From Brevundimonas halotolerans (GTDB lineage: Bacteria; Pseudomonadota; Alphaproteobacteria; Caulobacterales; Caulobacteraceae): 64,000 nt of DNA. The DNA is taken from NCBI RefSeq assembly GCF_003730275.1, contig NZ_QTTA01000019.1, positions 120,879 to 184,878 on the forward strand. The letters run 5' to 3'. This document shows, piece by piece, positions 17,909-26,842 of this stretch. A program made the position numbers and the translations under genes. The notes under the pieces were generated by a model. It did no database searches. It saw only the letters and a list, made by a program, of their open reading frames with translations, and was not told the DNA's origin. Numbering within the stretch: position 1 is the first letter of the stretch; every line of letters begins with the position of its first letter.

Positions 17909-19063
17909 CTAGACGACCCCGCCGGTTTCCGCGACCGGCAGGCCCGCGATCAGAGCCCGCAGCAAGGCCGGACAGGCCCGGGCCCCGGCGGTGCCGTCAT
18001 TGCTGACGGCGATCAGAGCCAGATCGCGCGCGGGCGCCACCGCCACGCTGGCGTACCACATGGTGTTGGACCCATCGTGGGCCAGCACCCTGCCCGGCGT
18101 CGCCCCGTCCGCACCGGCCCATGGCTGGTTCAGCACGATCCAGCCACAGCCATAGGCCGGCGGCGGCCCCCCGGCCGGCTCGCTCAGGCGCGCGACGGAG
18201 GCCGGCTGCAGCAGCGGTTGCCCGTCGTTGAGAAACACGGCGAGGAAGCGCCCATAATCCTCCAGCGTCATATGGACCGTTCCGGCCGGGCCCAGTGCCG
18301 CCGGATTGTCCGAGCCGGGATGCGAGGGCGGCAGGGACGCGGTCGTGCCCCCCATCTCCCGGTGTCCCCACGGTGCGGGCTCGGGCGGCGCGCCAAACCC
18401 GGCCGAGGTGATGCCCAGCGGGTCAAACACCTGCTCGACCATCAGCGCCTGCCAGTCCTGACCGGTGAGGGCCTCCATGGCGGCGGCCGCGACCATATAA
18501 TTGGCATTGCCGTACTGAAACTGACCCGGCGTGCCCCCGGGGGCAGACGCCAGCGCCTTTCGCGCCACGGCCAGCCTTTGCTCCGGCAGGCTGGCGGGAT
18601 CGCCGCGTGCCGTCATGAACCAGGCCTGCCCCAGCACATCGTCGTCCCTCAGGCCCGCGCGGTGCTGCATCAGGTCCACGACCCGCATATCGGACCACGC
18701 CGGATCGTGCTCGCCGGGCAGGGCCTCGACCAGCTTCAGGTCCCAGCTGGCCCGCCCCTGCTCGACCAGACGCGCAAACAGCACAGCGGTCATGGCCTTG
18801 GTATTGGACCCCAGATGCCAGGCGTCGGTGCTCTGCACCGGCTCGGTGCCGTCCTTCCGGCGCAGGCCCCGTACGCCCGAGGCATAGACCCCCTCACGCG
18901 ACACCAGCGCTGCCCCCAGCCCGACCGGGGCAAAACGGTCGAACACACGGTCCAGCGCGGCCTGCACCGCCGCATCGCCAGTGCGGGCAAAGGCCAGCGT
19001 CGGCAGGCTTTCGGCGGGTGCGGCACCGAGGGCGGCCATCAGGGAGCGTCGGTCGAGGATCAT
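17909..19063 (-). CDS. Serine hydrolase of the class C beta-lactamase / esterase family
   Basis: The 384-residue protein has a signal sequence (DRRSLMAALGAA). The nucleophile motif SNTK (SxxK) lies in WHLGSNTKAMTA, and the Tyr motif in QYGNANYM is the YxN equivalent. A conserved QHRAGL segment is present. A late AHDGSNTMW segment occupies the third-motif position (HxG-like). Members are penicillin-binding-like esterases, DD-peptidases or lactamases. No antibiotic resistance role can be deduced. It lies 14 bp after gluQ on the same strand and precedes the extensin-like gene. Confidence 0.83.
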   Translation of the reverse strand: MILDRRSLMAALGAAPAESLPTLAFARTGDAAVQAALDRVFDRFAPVGLGAALVSREGVYASGVRGLRRKDGTEPVQSTDAWHLGSNTKAMTAVLFARLVEQGRASWDLKLVEALPGEHDPAWSDMRVVDLMQHRAGLRDDDVLGQAWFMTARGDPASLPEQRLAVARKALASAPGGTPGQFQYGNANYMVAAAAMEALTGQDWQALMVEQVFDPLGITSAGFGAPPEPAPWGHREMGGTTASLPPSHPGSDNPAALGPAGTVHMTLEDYGRFLAVFLNDGQPLLQPASVARLSEPAGGPPPAYGCGWIVLNQPWAGADGATPGRVLAHDGSNTMWYASVAVAPARDLALIAVSNDGTAGARACPALLRALIAGLPVAETGGVV

Positions 19064-19077
19064 GCGTATCTCCCTGA

Positions 19078-19929
19078 TCAGTCGGGGAAGCCCAGTCGGG
19101 CCCTGAGGTCGGCGGGCGAGGTGCCCCCCGCCCGGATCTGGGCCAGGGTCACGGCCCCGTCCCGCTTGGCAAACCGCTTGCCGGTCTCATCCAGTAGCAA
19201 CGGATGATGACGGTATATCGGCGTCGGCAGCTGCAACAGGGCTTGAAGGACACGCTGGATCGACGTCATGGGGATCAGGTCCTCGCCCCGGATCACATGG
19301 GTGATGCCCTGCGCCGCATCGTCGATGACCGAGGCGATGACATAGCCCGCGCCGATGTCCTTTCGTCCCATGACCATGTCTCCGAGGGCCCCGGGTCGGG
19401 CGCTGTGGGTCCCGGGATCGACGCCTTCCTCGCTCCAGCCCAGCCGTGACAGGTCGCCCAGCTGCGCCCGGGCCCGGTCCAGCGACAGCCGCCAGGCGAA
19501 GGCCTCCCCGGCCTCCAGCCGCCGCGCCTCCTCGTCCGGCGCGTGGGGCCCCCCGGTAAAGGCCGCCGGGTCTGTCGGATCGTCGGCGTGCGGCGCGACC
19601 CCCGCCAGCGCCAGCCGCTCCTTCCGTGTGCGGAAACAGCGGTATAGCAGCCCCTGATCGCGTAGCGTCTCCAGCGCCCGATCATAATCCACCCTGTGCT
19701 CCGACTGGTGGCGAACCGGCGTCTCCCAGTCCAGACCCAGCCAAGCCAGATCCTCGAAGACGGCCTCGGTATATTCGGACCGGCAGCGGGTGAAATCCGT
19801 GTCCTCGATCCGCAGCAGGAACCGGCCCCCGGCCGTACGTGCCGCCGTCCACGCCGTCAGCGCCGAAAAGGCATGGCCCATGTGCAGCAGGCCGGTGGGC
19901 GAGGGGGCAAAGCGCGTGACCAGCGTCAT
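19078..19929 (-). CDS. gluQ: Glutamyl-Q tRNA(Asp) synthetase
   Basis: The 283-residue protein is a class I synthetase core without an anticodon-binding domain, which distinguishes it from GltX. It has the RFAPSPTGLLHMGHA signature (HIGH equivalent), LRIEDTD, a GEDLIPMT segment and KRFAKRD (KMSKS equivalent). GluQRS glutamylates the queuosine in tRNA-Asp. The zinc-binding Cys cluster found in the E. coli enzyme is reduced to one Cys in LLYRCFRTR, so the site appears lost. First gene of a run with the serine hydrolase and extensin-like protein. Confidence 0.92.
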   Translation of the reverse strand: MTLVTRFAPSPTGLLHMGHAFSALTAWTAARTAGGRFLLRIEDTDFTRCRSEYTEAVFEDLAWLGLDWETPVRHQSEHRVDYDRALETLRDQGLLYRCFRTRKERLALAGVAPHADDPTDPAAFTGGPHAPDEEARRLEAGEAFAWRLSLDRARAQLGDLSRLGWSEEGVDPGTHSARPGALGDMVMGRKDIGAGYVIASVIDDAAQGITHVIRGEDLIPMTSIQRVLQALLQLPTPIYRHHPLLLDETGKRFAKRDGAVTLAQIRAGGTSPADLRARLGFPD

Positions 19930-20056
19930 GCCTGTCCCGCTCGCGGATTCCGGCTCCCATGGCCGGATTCAGGGGTGATCGCGGGGCAATCTTCGGCCAG
20001 ACTGGGCATGGGCCGACCCTAGATCGCGGTCCGGACCCTGTCGACCAAGGCCGAGC

Positions 20057-20707
20057 ATGCCGACCGCCCCCACCGCCGACCACATCCTGACGGCCCGGCA
20101 GGCGCTGGCCGCCGCCGATCCCGTGCTGGTGCGCGTGGTCGAGGCCGTGCCGCCCTTCGAATGGCGCCTCAGGACCGGCGGCTTCGAGGGCCTGTTCCGC
20201 ATGATCGTCGAACAGCAGGTGTCGGTGGCCGCCGCCGCCTCCATCTGGCGCCGCGTGGGCGAGGGGCTTGGTGAGATCACGCCGGGAACCGTTCTGGCCC
20301 ACTCGCCCGAGCAACTCCGGGCCTTCGGCCTTTCCGGGCAAAAGGCCCGCTACGGCCATGAGATCGCCCGCGCCCATGTCGAGGGTCGGATCGACTTCGA
20401 CCATCTGGAACAGTTGGACGATGCCGAGGCCATCGCCGCCCTGACTGCCATCAAGGGCGTCGGCCTGTGGACCGCCGAGACCTTCCTGATGTTCTGCGAG
20501 GGCCGCACCGATGTCTTCCCGGGCGGCGACGTTGCCTTACAGGAAGCCATGCGTTGGGCCGATGGAATCGAGATACGGCCCACCCAGAAACAGGCCTATG
20601 CGCGGGCCGTGGTCTGGCGTCCGCACCGTTCGGTGGCGGCGCATCTGCTGTGGAGCTGGTATGGTGCCGTCAAGCGCGGTGAGATTTCGCTGGAGGACGC
20701 CCGATGA
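20057..20707 (+). CDS. DNA-3-methyladenine glycosylase II (AlkA-like, HhH-GPD)
   Basis: The 216-residue protein carries a helix-hairpin-helix-Gly/Pro-Asp fold: hairpin IKGVGLWTAETFL, then DVFPGGDVAL containing the catalytic Asp. Upstream, IVEQQVSVAAA is the usual first-helix signature. It removes alkylated bases to start base-excision repair. It lacks the N-terminal extra domain of E. coli AlkA, as is common in alphaproteobacteria. The stop overlaps the next gene by 4 bp (ATGA). Confidence 0.9.
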   Translation: MPTAPTADHILTARQALAAADPVLVRVVEAVPPFEWRLRTGGFEGLFRMIVEQQVSVAAAASIWRRVGEGLGEITPGTVLAHSPEQLRAFGLSGQKARYGHEIARAHVEGRIDFDHLEQLDDAEAIAALTAIKGVGLWTAETFLMFCEGRTDVFPGGDVALQEAMRWADGIEIRPTQKQAYARAVVWRPHRSVAAHLLWSWYGAVKRGEISLEDAR

Positions 20708-21360
20708 TTGAAGCCCCGATCCTTCAGACCCTCAGCGAACCGCTCCTGCCGAACCTCTATCTGCTGGACTATGCCGGGGTGGCCGTGTTCGCCGCGACGG
20801 GGGCGCTGGCCGCGGCGCGGGAAAAGCATGATCTGGTCACCCTCGGCTTCTTTGCCGCCATCACCGGGGTCGGCGGCGGCACCCTGCGCGATGTCATGCT
20901 GGATGTACCGGTCTTCTGGGTGATCGACTGGAAATATATCGCGGTCTGCCTGCTGGCGGCGTTGGGCGTCTGGGTGATCGGCCGGCCCGAGTGGCGCTTC
21001 CGCGCCCTGCTGTGGCTGGATGCCATCGGGCTCGCCGCCTATGGCGTGATGGGCGCCGCCAAGGCCGAGGCGCTGGGCGCCAGCCCCCTGATCTGCATCG
21101 TCATGGGCACGGTCACCGCGTGTTTCGGAGGTATCGTCCGGGATCTTCTCGCGGGCCAGCCGTCGATCCTGCTGCGGCGGGAGATCACGGTCACCGCGGC
21201 CATTCTTGCGGCGGTCGCCTATGTCGCGTTCAAGCTGCTGGGGCTCGGCAATGTCGCCGCGGCCCTACTGGCCATGCCGCTGGGGTTTGCCCTGCGCGCC
21301 GGGGCCCTCGCCTGGGGCTGGAGCCTGCCGTCCTTCCCGGCCCGGGTCCGCGCCCCCTAA
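20704..21360 (+). CDS. Trimeric intracellular cation channel family protein (UPF0126)
   Basis: The 218-residue inner-membrane protein has seven hydrophobic helices. Two internal repeats each contain a glycine-rich bend: GVGGGTLRDVMLD in the first and CFGGIVRDLLAG in the second. This is the signature of the UPF0126/TRIC channel family, proposed to pass K+ or other cations. It is translationally coupled to the glycosylase gene through ATGA, a common pairing that need not reflect shared function. Confidence 0.88.
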   Translation: MIEAPILQTLSEPLLPNLYLLDYAGVAVFAATGALAAAREKHDLVTLGFFAAITGVGGGTLRDVMLDVPVFWVIDWKYIAVCLLAALGVWVIGRPEWRFRALLWLDAIGLAAYGVMGAAKAEALGASPLICIVMGTVTACFGGIVRDLLAGQPSILLRREITVTAAILAAVAYVAFKLLGLGNVAAALLAMPLGFALRAGALAWGWSLPSFPARVRAP

Positions 21361-21501
21361 GGCCCCGCCCGCGACTTCACGGAACCGACATGTCTTCGTC
21401 ATGGCGGTCGTGTCGAATCGACGATAAGCTTTCCTCATCAGCGTGGAGGAAGTCGTCTTCAGTCCGGTCGCTTATGCACATTCCGTGCGGAACGGAGGGG
21501 G

Positions 21502-22122
21502 ATGATGTCCCGCTCCCTGACTGCGCTATCCGGTGCCGCCCTGGCTGAGGTCCAGCCCGGCCGCATGACGGCGCCGCGCACCCCCTCCGGCTGGCCGGCC
21601 CTGGTGCTGAACGCCGACTTCCGGCCCCTGTCCTATTACCCCCTGTCGATCTGGCCCTGGCAGGATGTGGTCAAGGCCGTCTGGCAGGACCGCGTCGATG
21701 TGGTCTCCGTCTATGACAAGGTGGTCCGCAGCCCGTCGATGGAGTTCCAGCTGCCCAGTGTGGTGTCGCTGAAGACCTATATCGATCAGGACCGTTCGCC
21801 CGCCTTCACCCGCTTCAATGTCTTCCTGCGTGACGGCTTTACCTGCCAGTACTGCGGCCATGCGGGGGAACTGACCTTTGACCATGTGGTGCCCCGCTCC
21901 CACGGCGGTCGCACGACCTGGGAGAATATCGTCGCCGCCTGCCCGCCCTGTAACCTCCGAAAGGGCGGCCGCACCCCGGCCCAGGCAGCCATGCCGATCC
22001 GCCACGCGCCCCGGCGCCCGAATGCGTGGCAGCTTCAGGGCGCCGGTCGGCGCTTCCCGCCCGACTATCTGCACAACAGCTGGCTCGACTACCTCTACTG
22101 GGACATCGAGCTGGAACCATAG
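21502..22122 (+). CDS. HNH endonuclease domain protein
   Basis: The 206-residue protein has an HNH nuclease core in its second half: FTCQYCGHAGELTFDHVVPRSHGG as the first Cys pair and catalytic His, then NIVAACPPCNLRKGG as the second Cys pair and Asn. The N-terminal part (LVLNADFRPLSYYPLSIWPW) is typical of a widespread alphaproteobacterial single-copy HNH protein of unknown role. It is not obviously part of a restriction or mobile system. GGAGGGGG lies just before two adjacent ATGs (21502 and 21505); the second has the better spacing. Confidence 0.85.
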   Translation: MMSRSLTALSGAALAEVQPGRMTAPRTPSGWPALVLNADFRPLSYYPLSIWPWQDVVKAVWQDRVDVVSVYDKVVRSPSMEFQLPSVVSLKTYIDQDRSPAFTRFNVFLRDGFTCQYCGHAGELTFDHVVPRSHGGRTTWENIVAACPPCNLRKGGRTPAQAAMPIRHAPRRPNAWQLQGAGRRFPPDYLHNSWLDYLYWDIELEP

Positions 22123-22207
22123 CGGCCACGGTCTGTTGCGGACGCGTGCTTTGCCTTAGTGAGCGCGGACCGGCGGCCCATTCGGGCGGCCCCTGTCGGA
22201 CCCCTTC

Positions 22208-22981
22208 ATGAAGCTGCGCATACGTTCCGAACTGACCTACCGCTTCGAGGCGCCGACGGATGCCATCTATCTGATCCAGGCCGCCCGCTGGCCGGGTCAG
22301 ACCATTCTGGAAGAGCGGCTGGAAGGCCCCACGGGCGTCGAGCTGGTCGCCCACACCACGCCGGATTATGGCTCCCGCACCCTGCGCGCCTGCCTGTCCG
22401 GCGATGTCTGCCTGACGTACGAGGCCGTGATCGACAACGGCACGCTCAAGCGCCTGCCGCCGACGGCGCACCAGCACAGCTGGACCGAGCTGCCGGGCGA
22501 GACCCTGACCTATCTGTGGCCCAGCCGCTATTGCCCCTCGGATGGCTTTGAGCGGTTTGTCGGCAATCAGTGGTCCGAGGCGGGCGGGGCCCAGGTGCTG
22601 GCGATCCTCGACTGGATCAAGGCCAATATCGCCTATACCCACGGCGTCTCCACGCCCCAGACGACGGCGGCCGACACCTTCCTCGACCGGGCCGGGGTAT
22701 GTCGCGACTTCACCCATCTGGGCATGGCCATGTGCCGGGCCTCCGGCATTCCGGCGCGCGCCGTCAGCGCCTATGCCCTCGACCTTGACCCGCCCGACTT
22801 CCATGCGGTGTTCGAGGTCTATCTGTCGGGCGGCTGGTGGCTCGTCGACCCGACGGGCCTCGCCCCCGTCGAGGGTCTGGTGCGGATCGCCAGCGGTCGT
22901 GACGCCGTCGACATCGCCTTCCTGTCGACCAACGGCCCGTGCCAGATGCTCAAACAGTCCGTCAGCGTTGAGCGGGTCTAG
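22208..22981 (+). CDS. Transglutaminase-like cysteine protease family protein
   Basis: The 257-residue cytoplasmic protein has an N-terminal beta domain and a transglutaminase core with the Cys-His-Asp triad: Cys in RAGVCRDF, His in DFHAVFEVYL, and Asp in VDPTG. Bacterial members usually act as peptidases or amide hydrolases, not crosslinkers. The substrate is unknown. It is convergent with the M1 aminopeptidase gene, with 6 bp between the stops. Confidence 0.9.
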   Translation: MKLRIRSELTYRFEAPTDAIYLIQAARWPGQTILEERLEGPTGVELVAHTTPDYGSRTLRACLSGDVCLTYEAVIDNGTLKRLPPTAHQHSWTELPGETLTYLWPSRYCPSDGFERFVGNQWSEAGGAQVLAILDWIKANIAYTHGVSTPQTTAADTFLDRAGVCRDFTHLGMAMCRASGIPARAVSAYALDLDPPDFHAVFEVYLSGGWWLVDPTGLAPVEGLVRIASGRDAVDIAFLSTNGPCQMLKQSVSVERV

Positions 22982-22987
22982 CGCGAC

Positions 22988-24751
22988 CTAGCGCCGCCGC
23001 TGGGTCGCCCGCCAGGCCACGAATTCATCGATATTGTCCAGCCGGCGCAGCACCTTGTTCTCCGGGTCGATCAGCACATGGCTGTGCGGGCCCACGCCCC
23101 GGACCTCGCCGCGACCGCCCGTCATCGGCACGGTCTGGACCCGGCCATCGACCGACACCTCGATCGGCATGGGGAAGGGGCTGCCGTCGCCGACCACCCA
23201 TTCCAGCATCAGCCGGTCGCCCTGCTGCCGGGTGACCAGATCGGGCAGGGCGGCCTGATACAGATAGCCGTTGAAGAACCAGCCCAGATCCTGACCCGTG
23301 ACCTCATTGACGATGGCGAGAAAGTCGGGCGTCGAGGCAAAGCGCGGCTCGAAATTGCCCGGGCGCGGGTCGGGCCGCCCATAGACCAGCCGGGTGACGG
23401 ACTCATAGAAGTCCTCATCCCCGATCAGCATGCGCAGCGAGTGCATGATCAGCGAGCCCTTGTAGTAGATGTCGTTGCCGGGGCCCTGGTCGCCCTCATA
23501 GACCTGTTCCTCGGTCAGGGCGCTGCCCGACACCACCGGGAACCGGTTGGCCAGACCCAGACGCTGCTCCAGAAGCGCGGCCTGATAATACTGCTCGCCG
23601 TTCAGCCAGCGCGTGTAGAGCGGCTGCATATAGGTCCCCAGCCCCTCGTGCAGCCACATGTCGTCCCAGTTGACGTTGGTCAGCTGGTTGCCGAACCACT
23701 CATGCGCCAGCTCGTGCTGCAACAGCCAGTCATAGCCCTCGTGATCCTTGCGGTACTGGTTGCCATAGGCATTGATGGTCTGGTGCTCCATGCCCAGGTG
23801 CGGGGTCTCGACCACGCCCATCTTCTCGTCACCGAACGGGAACGGCCCGACCGTCGCTTCGAAAAAGGCCAGTTGCTCGGGGAATTCGGCAAACAGCGCC
23901 GCAGCCTTGTCCGGATCGGTGCTGTTCAGGTGCCAGAAATACATCGGAATAGTATTGCCGAACCGGCTCTCATAGGTGCCCGACAGCTCGACGTACGGCC
24001 CGACCGTCAGAGAGATGGCATAGTTGTTGGGCTGGTCTGCGGTCCAGTTCCAGGTGGTCCAGCCGTCGCCGTGATCCTCCTTGCCGAGGAAGCGGCCATT
24101 GGCGGGCGCCGACAGGTCGGACGGAATGGTGATGTGCAGGTCGACGCGGCCCGGCTCGGCCATCGGATGGTCGATGCAGGGCCAGAACAGGTCACAGCCG
24201 TCGCCCTGGATCGCGGTGGCGATCCACGGCTCGCCGCCCGGCGCCGTCGACCAGACAAAGCCCCCGTCCCAGGGCGCATTGCGCGCCACATGCGGCTTGC
24301 CGGCATAGGCGATGCGCAGATCGACAGACTGTCCCTCGCGCAGGCGGCGCGGCAGGCTGATGGTCATCCGGCCTTCGGGGTTGACCCAGTCGTTCGGCGA
24401 CAGGACGCGCCCGTCGATCGCCACTTCCGAGACGTCGAACCGGGTGTCCAGCTCGACCACCAGCCGGTCCAGCGGCGCCGTCGCCGTAAAGGTCAGGGTG
24501 GCGACGCCCTCGATGGCCTTGTCGTCCGGCATGACCTTGATCGCCAGATCGGCCACATCGAACCGCATGGCCAGCTGTTCCGGCGTGCGCGGCCCGCCCG
24601 TGTCCATGGTGAATTCGGTCGAGGTCCGCTGTTCGGCCGCCTCCTGCGCCAGCACCGGGGCGCTCGCGCCAAAGCTCAGACCAAGCGCGGCCATCGAGAC
24701 CAGAAGGGGGCGGAACGATGCGGTCACGGGCGTCTCCGGCAGGCCTGTCAC
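22988..24751 (-). CDS. Exported M1 family metallo-aminopeptidase
   Basis: The 587-residue protein has a signal peptide (cleavage near VLAQ, about 36) and an N-terminal beta domain. GMEHQT at 320-325 replaces the classical GAMEN. The zinc site HELAHEW has His346, Glu347 and His350, with Glu369 as third ligand in WLHEG. It lacks the long ERAP-like C-terminal domain and resembles short leukotriene-A4-hydrolase-like M1 enzymes. Likely a periplasmic peptide-trimming enzyme. The start is in an open region 3' of the rpmB terminator; a nearby start in frame at the signal peptide is equally possible. Confidence 0.92.
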   Translation of the reverse strand: MTGLPETPVTASFRPLLVSMAALGLSFGASAPVLAQEAAEQRTSTEFTMDTGGPRTPEQLAMRFDVADLAIKVMPDDKAIEGVATLTFTATAPLDRLVVELDTRFDVSEVAIDGRVLSPNDWVNPEGRMTISLPRRLREGQSVDLRIAYAGKPHVARNAPWDGGFVWSTAPGGEPWIATAIQGDGCDLFWPCIDHPMAEPGRVDLHITIPSDLSAPANGRFLGKEDHGDGWTTWNWTADQPNNYAISLTVGPYVELSGTYESRFGNTIPMYFWHLNSTDPDKAAALFAEFPEQLAFFEATVGPFPFGDEKMGVVETPHLGMEHQTINAYGNQYRKDHEGYDWLLQHELAHEWFGNQLTNVNWDDMWLHEGLGTYMQPLYTRWLNGEQYYQAALLEQRLGLANRFPVVSGSALTEEQVYEGDQGPGNDIYYKGSLIMHSLRMLIGDEDFYESVTRLVYGRPDPRPGNFEPRFASTPDFLAIVNEVTGQDLGWFFNGYLYQAALPDLVTRQQGDRLMLEWVVGDGSPFPMPIEVSVDGRVQTVPMTGGRGEVRGVGPHSHVLIDPENKVLRRLDNIDEFVAWRATQRRR

Positions 24752-24779
24752 AGGAAAGCCGGAACCTTAGAGACGGAAC

Positions 24780-24815
24780 TGAAAAAGAAAAAGGCCGGTG
24801 TTTCCACCGGCCTTT
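24780..24815 (-). terminator. Intrinsic terminator of rpmB
   Basis: On the minus strand the stem AAAGGCCGGTG/CACCGGCCTTT (24790-24815) with a 4-base loop is followed by TTCTTTTTC (complement of 24781-24789). It begins about 27 bp after the rpmB stop. Confidence 0.9.
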
Positions 24816-24842
24816 CCGAAATCTGGATGAACCCGAAGGGGA

Positions 24843-25139
24843 TCAGGAGGCTTGCTGCTCGGCCAGCTTGGCCTTCACCTGGCGCTTGATGCGCTGGGCG
24901 GCGGTCGACAGCTTTTCGTCGCGAGCCTTGACGATGAAGGCGTCCAGGCCACCCTTGTAGTCCAGGGTGCGCAGGGCGGCGTTCGAGATACGCAGGCTGA
25001 AGGTCTGGCCCAGCGATTCCGACGCGACCTTGACGGTCTTCAGCGACGGCAGGAACCGGCGCTTGGTCTTGATGTTCGAGTGGCTGACCGAATGGCCGAC
25101 CATCGGGCCGATCCCGGTGAGTTCGCAACGACGCGACAT
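24843..25139 (-). CDS. rpmB: 50S ribosomal protein L28
   Basis: The 98-residue basic protein starts with MSRRCELTG and continues with [16 protein letters not shown], the characteristic L28 signature, and has the alphaproteobacterial length with a Lys/Ala/Gln-rich C-terminus. It is part of the large subunit near the E site. The start at 25139 is the ATG of the conserved N-terminus. It is monocistronic, with a strong terminator and about 250 bp of upstream region shared with the divergent DUF3617 gene. Confidence 0.97.
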   Translation of the reverse strand: MSRRCELTGIGPMVGHSVSHSNIKTKRRFLPSLKTVKVASESLGQTFSLRISNAALRTLDYKGGLDAFIVKARDEKLSTAAQRIKRQVKAKLAEQQAS

Positions 25140-25392
25140 GGACTGATCCTCATTGGCGCCACGGTGCAAAAGATACCGGGCACGAAACATTGGGTGCACG
25201 CGAAACCCTGTCCCGCGCGAGAGGCGGTCGTATAGAGGAGGAGGGGGCCGGGCGTCAAGGCCGCGCGCGGGGGATTCCGGCGGGGGAATGTGCTTGCCCC
25301 AACGGCACAATTACGGATCGTTCAGCCGCCGTTCAATTGCGGACACATACACAGGTCATATATCGATCTCCGAGCTTTCAGAGAGGGCTGAC

Positions 25393-25869
25393 ATGACGAA
25401 CACACAAGGCCGCACCCGTTTCCTCGCCCGCGCGCTCCCGATTGCGGGCGGAGCACTGGCACTGGGCATGCTGATGACCGTGCCGTCGTCGGCGACCGCG
25501 CCCCAGGCCGCAGGCACGCCGCTGCCCGGCTATTGGGAATATACGACCAGCGCGCTCGGCATCCGCGATACCGAGACCAAATGCGTCCGTCCCAGCGAGA
25601 TCACCCGCTTCTTCAGCGGCCTGTCGACCCGGCGCTGGTCCTGCACCTATCCGGTGCGTGAGGTCGGCAACGGACAGGCGCGCTTCGAGGGCATCTGCCG
25701 CGACCACAAGGACCGCACAGTGCGCGTCCGCCTGAACGGGCCGTATGCGCCGGAAAGCTTCCGCTTCAACGGCGGGGCCCAACTGGCGCGCGGCACGCCC
25801 TACATCCCGGCCAGCATCACTGCCCGCCGGATCAGCGCCACCTGCCCGGCCGGCGCCGAATATTTCTGA
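25393..25869 (+). CDS. Exported DUF3617-type protein
   Basis: The 158-residue protein has a signal peptide (about 1-38). A small domain begins with PGYWEYTTS and continues with ETKCVRPSEI and SCTYPV, the Cys-containing layout of DUF3617 proteins, which occur in the periplasm of alphaproteobacteria and lack a known function. Two to four Cys residues could form disulfides. The ATG at 25393 is preceded by AGAGAGGG. The stop abuts the stop of the convergent next gene. Confidence 0.75.
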   Translation: MTNTQGRTRFLARALPIAGGALALGMLMTVPSSATAPQAAGTPLPGYWEYTTSALGIRDTETKCVRPSEITRFFSGLSTRRWSCTYPVREVGNGQARFEGICRDHKDRTVRVRLNGPYAPESFRFNGGAQLARGTPYIPASITARRISATCPAGAEYF

Positions 25870-26241
25870 TCAAAGCGGCGCGGCCTTGGCCACGACATAG
25901 GCATGCGTTTCGCCGTCGGCATTGATCAGGCTGACGTATTCCCCGGCCACGAACCGCTCTTCGCCAAAGCGAAAGCCCGTGGCGTCGGGCGCGTCCTCGG
26001 GGGCCAGGTCCAGCAGCCATTTGCCGCCGGGGCCCTGACGCAGGGTCCCGGTGGCGATGGTCTGATTGTCCTCGAACCGGCGGACGTGAAGGCGGTCTGA
26101 CTGGTCCCGGCATCCCGCAGCATCCAGCCGGCCGTCTGCATCCAGCACCGCCACGATGTCCCAGCCGTCCTGCGGGTTGCCGGCCGGCGAGCCGGGCTCG
26201 CGCGCCAGTTCAAGACGGATATGGGTCAGGGTCGAGGTCAT
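25870..26241 (-). CDS. Hypothetical protein, 123 aa
   Basis: An acidic protein without signal peptide or membrane segment. It appears mostly beta-structured, with alternating hydrophobic strands (WDIVAVLDADG, LHVRRFEDN, KWLLDLAPED, THAYVVAKA). I do not recognise a family. The frame has the GC3 pattern of its neighbours and ends flush with the convergent DUF3617 gene. The start at 26241 follows a purine-rich stretch; an ATG at 26349 would add a poor-looking extension. Confidence 0.6.
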   Translation of the reverse strand: MTSTLTHIRLELAREPGSPAGNPQDGWDIVAVLDADGRLDAAGCRDQSDRLHVRRFEDNQTIATGTLRQGPGGKWLLDLAPEDAPDATGFRFGEERFVAGEYVSLINADGETHAYVVAKAAPL

Positions 26242-26397
26242 GGCGGGCTCCCGCGTCTGGTCACTTCCACACCGGAGGCGACGTCGTGATGAATAGGGCT
26301 CATAGTGCCCAACGTCCGGGACACCGGCCTTGATCCACGTCAAGGTCATCGCGTCGGGTCCGTGCTGGACTGGAGCGACCCGACCGGGAGCTCTGTC

Positions 26398-26775
26398 ATG
26401 CGCGCACTGATCCTTTTCCCCCTTGCTGCTGCTGGGGTGGCGGCTCTGGCAGCCTGTGCGGCCTTCCCCGACGCCCCGTCTTCATCCGAGGCCCCGGAGG
26501 CCCGCGTAGAGGCGTCTGCAGAGTCCGTCATGCGGGGCCAGGTCCTTGCCCAGACCCGGTGTGCCGCCTGTCATGCCATCGGCCCGAGCGGCGCCAGCCC
26601 CATGACTGCTGCCCCGCCGTTCCGTGACCTGCACGACACCTATCCCGTCCGCTTCCTGCAGGAAGCCCTGGCCGAGGGCCTGACCACCGCCCACCCCGCC
26701 ATGCCCCAGGTCGAGCTCCAGCCTGACGAGATCCGCGACCTGATCGCGTATCTCGAATCGCTCGAGGCCGGCTGA
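26398..26775 (+). CDS. Lipoprotein c-type cytochrome
   Basis: The 125-residue protein has a signal sequence ending in a lipobox (LAAC near residue 20) and one heme-binding CAACH motif in QTRCAACHAIG. A later HPAMPQ segment is likely to supply the axial Met. The fold matches class I cytochrome c. It is probably a membrane-tethered periplasmic electron carrier. The partner oxidase or dehydrogenase is not encoded nearby. A strong bidirectional terminator follows. Confidence 0.9.
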   Translation: MRALILFPLAAAGVAALAACAAFPDAPSSSEAPEARVEASAESVMRGQVLAQTRCAACHAIGPSGASPMTAAPPFRDLHDTYPVRFLQEALAEGLTTAHPAMPQVELQPDEIRDLIAYLESLEAG

Positions 26776-26786
26776 GAGGGCGCACG

Positions 26787-26822
26787 AAAAAAGGCCCCGG
26801 ATCGCTCCGGGGCCTTCATTCT
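26787..26822. terminator. Bidirectional intrinsic terminator
   Basis: AAGGCCCCGGA (26791-26801) pairs with TCCGGGGCCTT (26806-26816) around a TCGC loop. On the minus strand it is followed by TTTTTTCG, so it terminates carD. On the plus strand TTCATTCTT follows, so it can also end the cytochrome transcript. Confidence 0.9.
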
Positions 26823-26842
26823 TCTCAGCCTGTTGCCTGAAC

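Noticed and set aside
21502..22122. HNH protein as part of a restriction or mobile system
   Set aside because: No methyltransferase, integrase or intron context is nearby, and the protein resembles a widespread chromosomal family.
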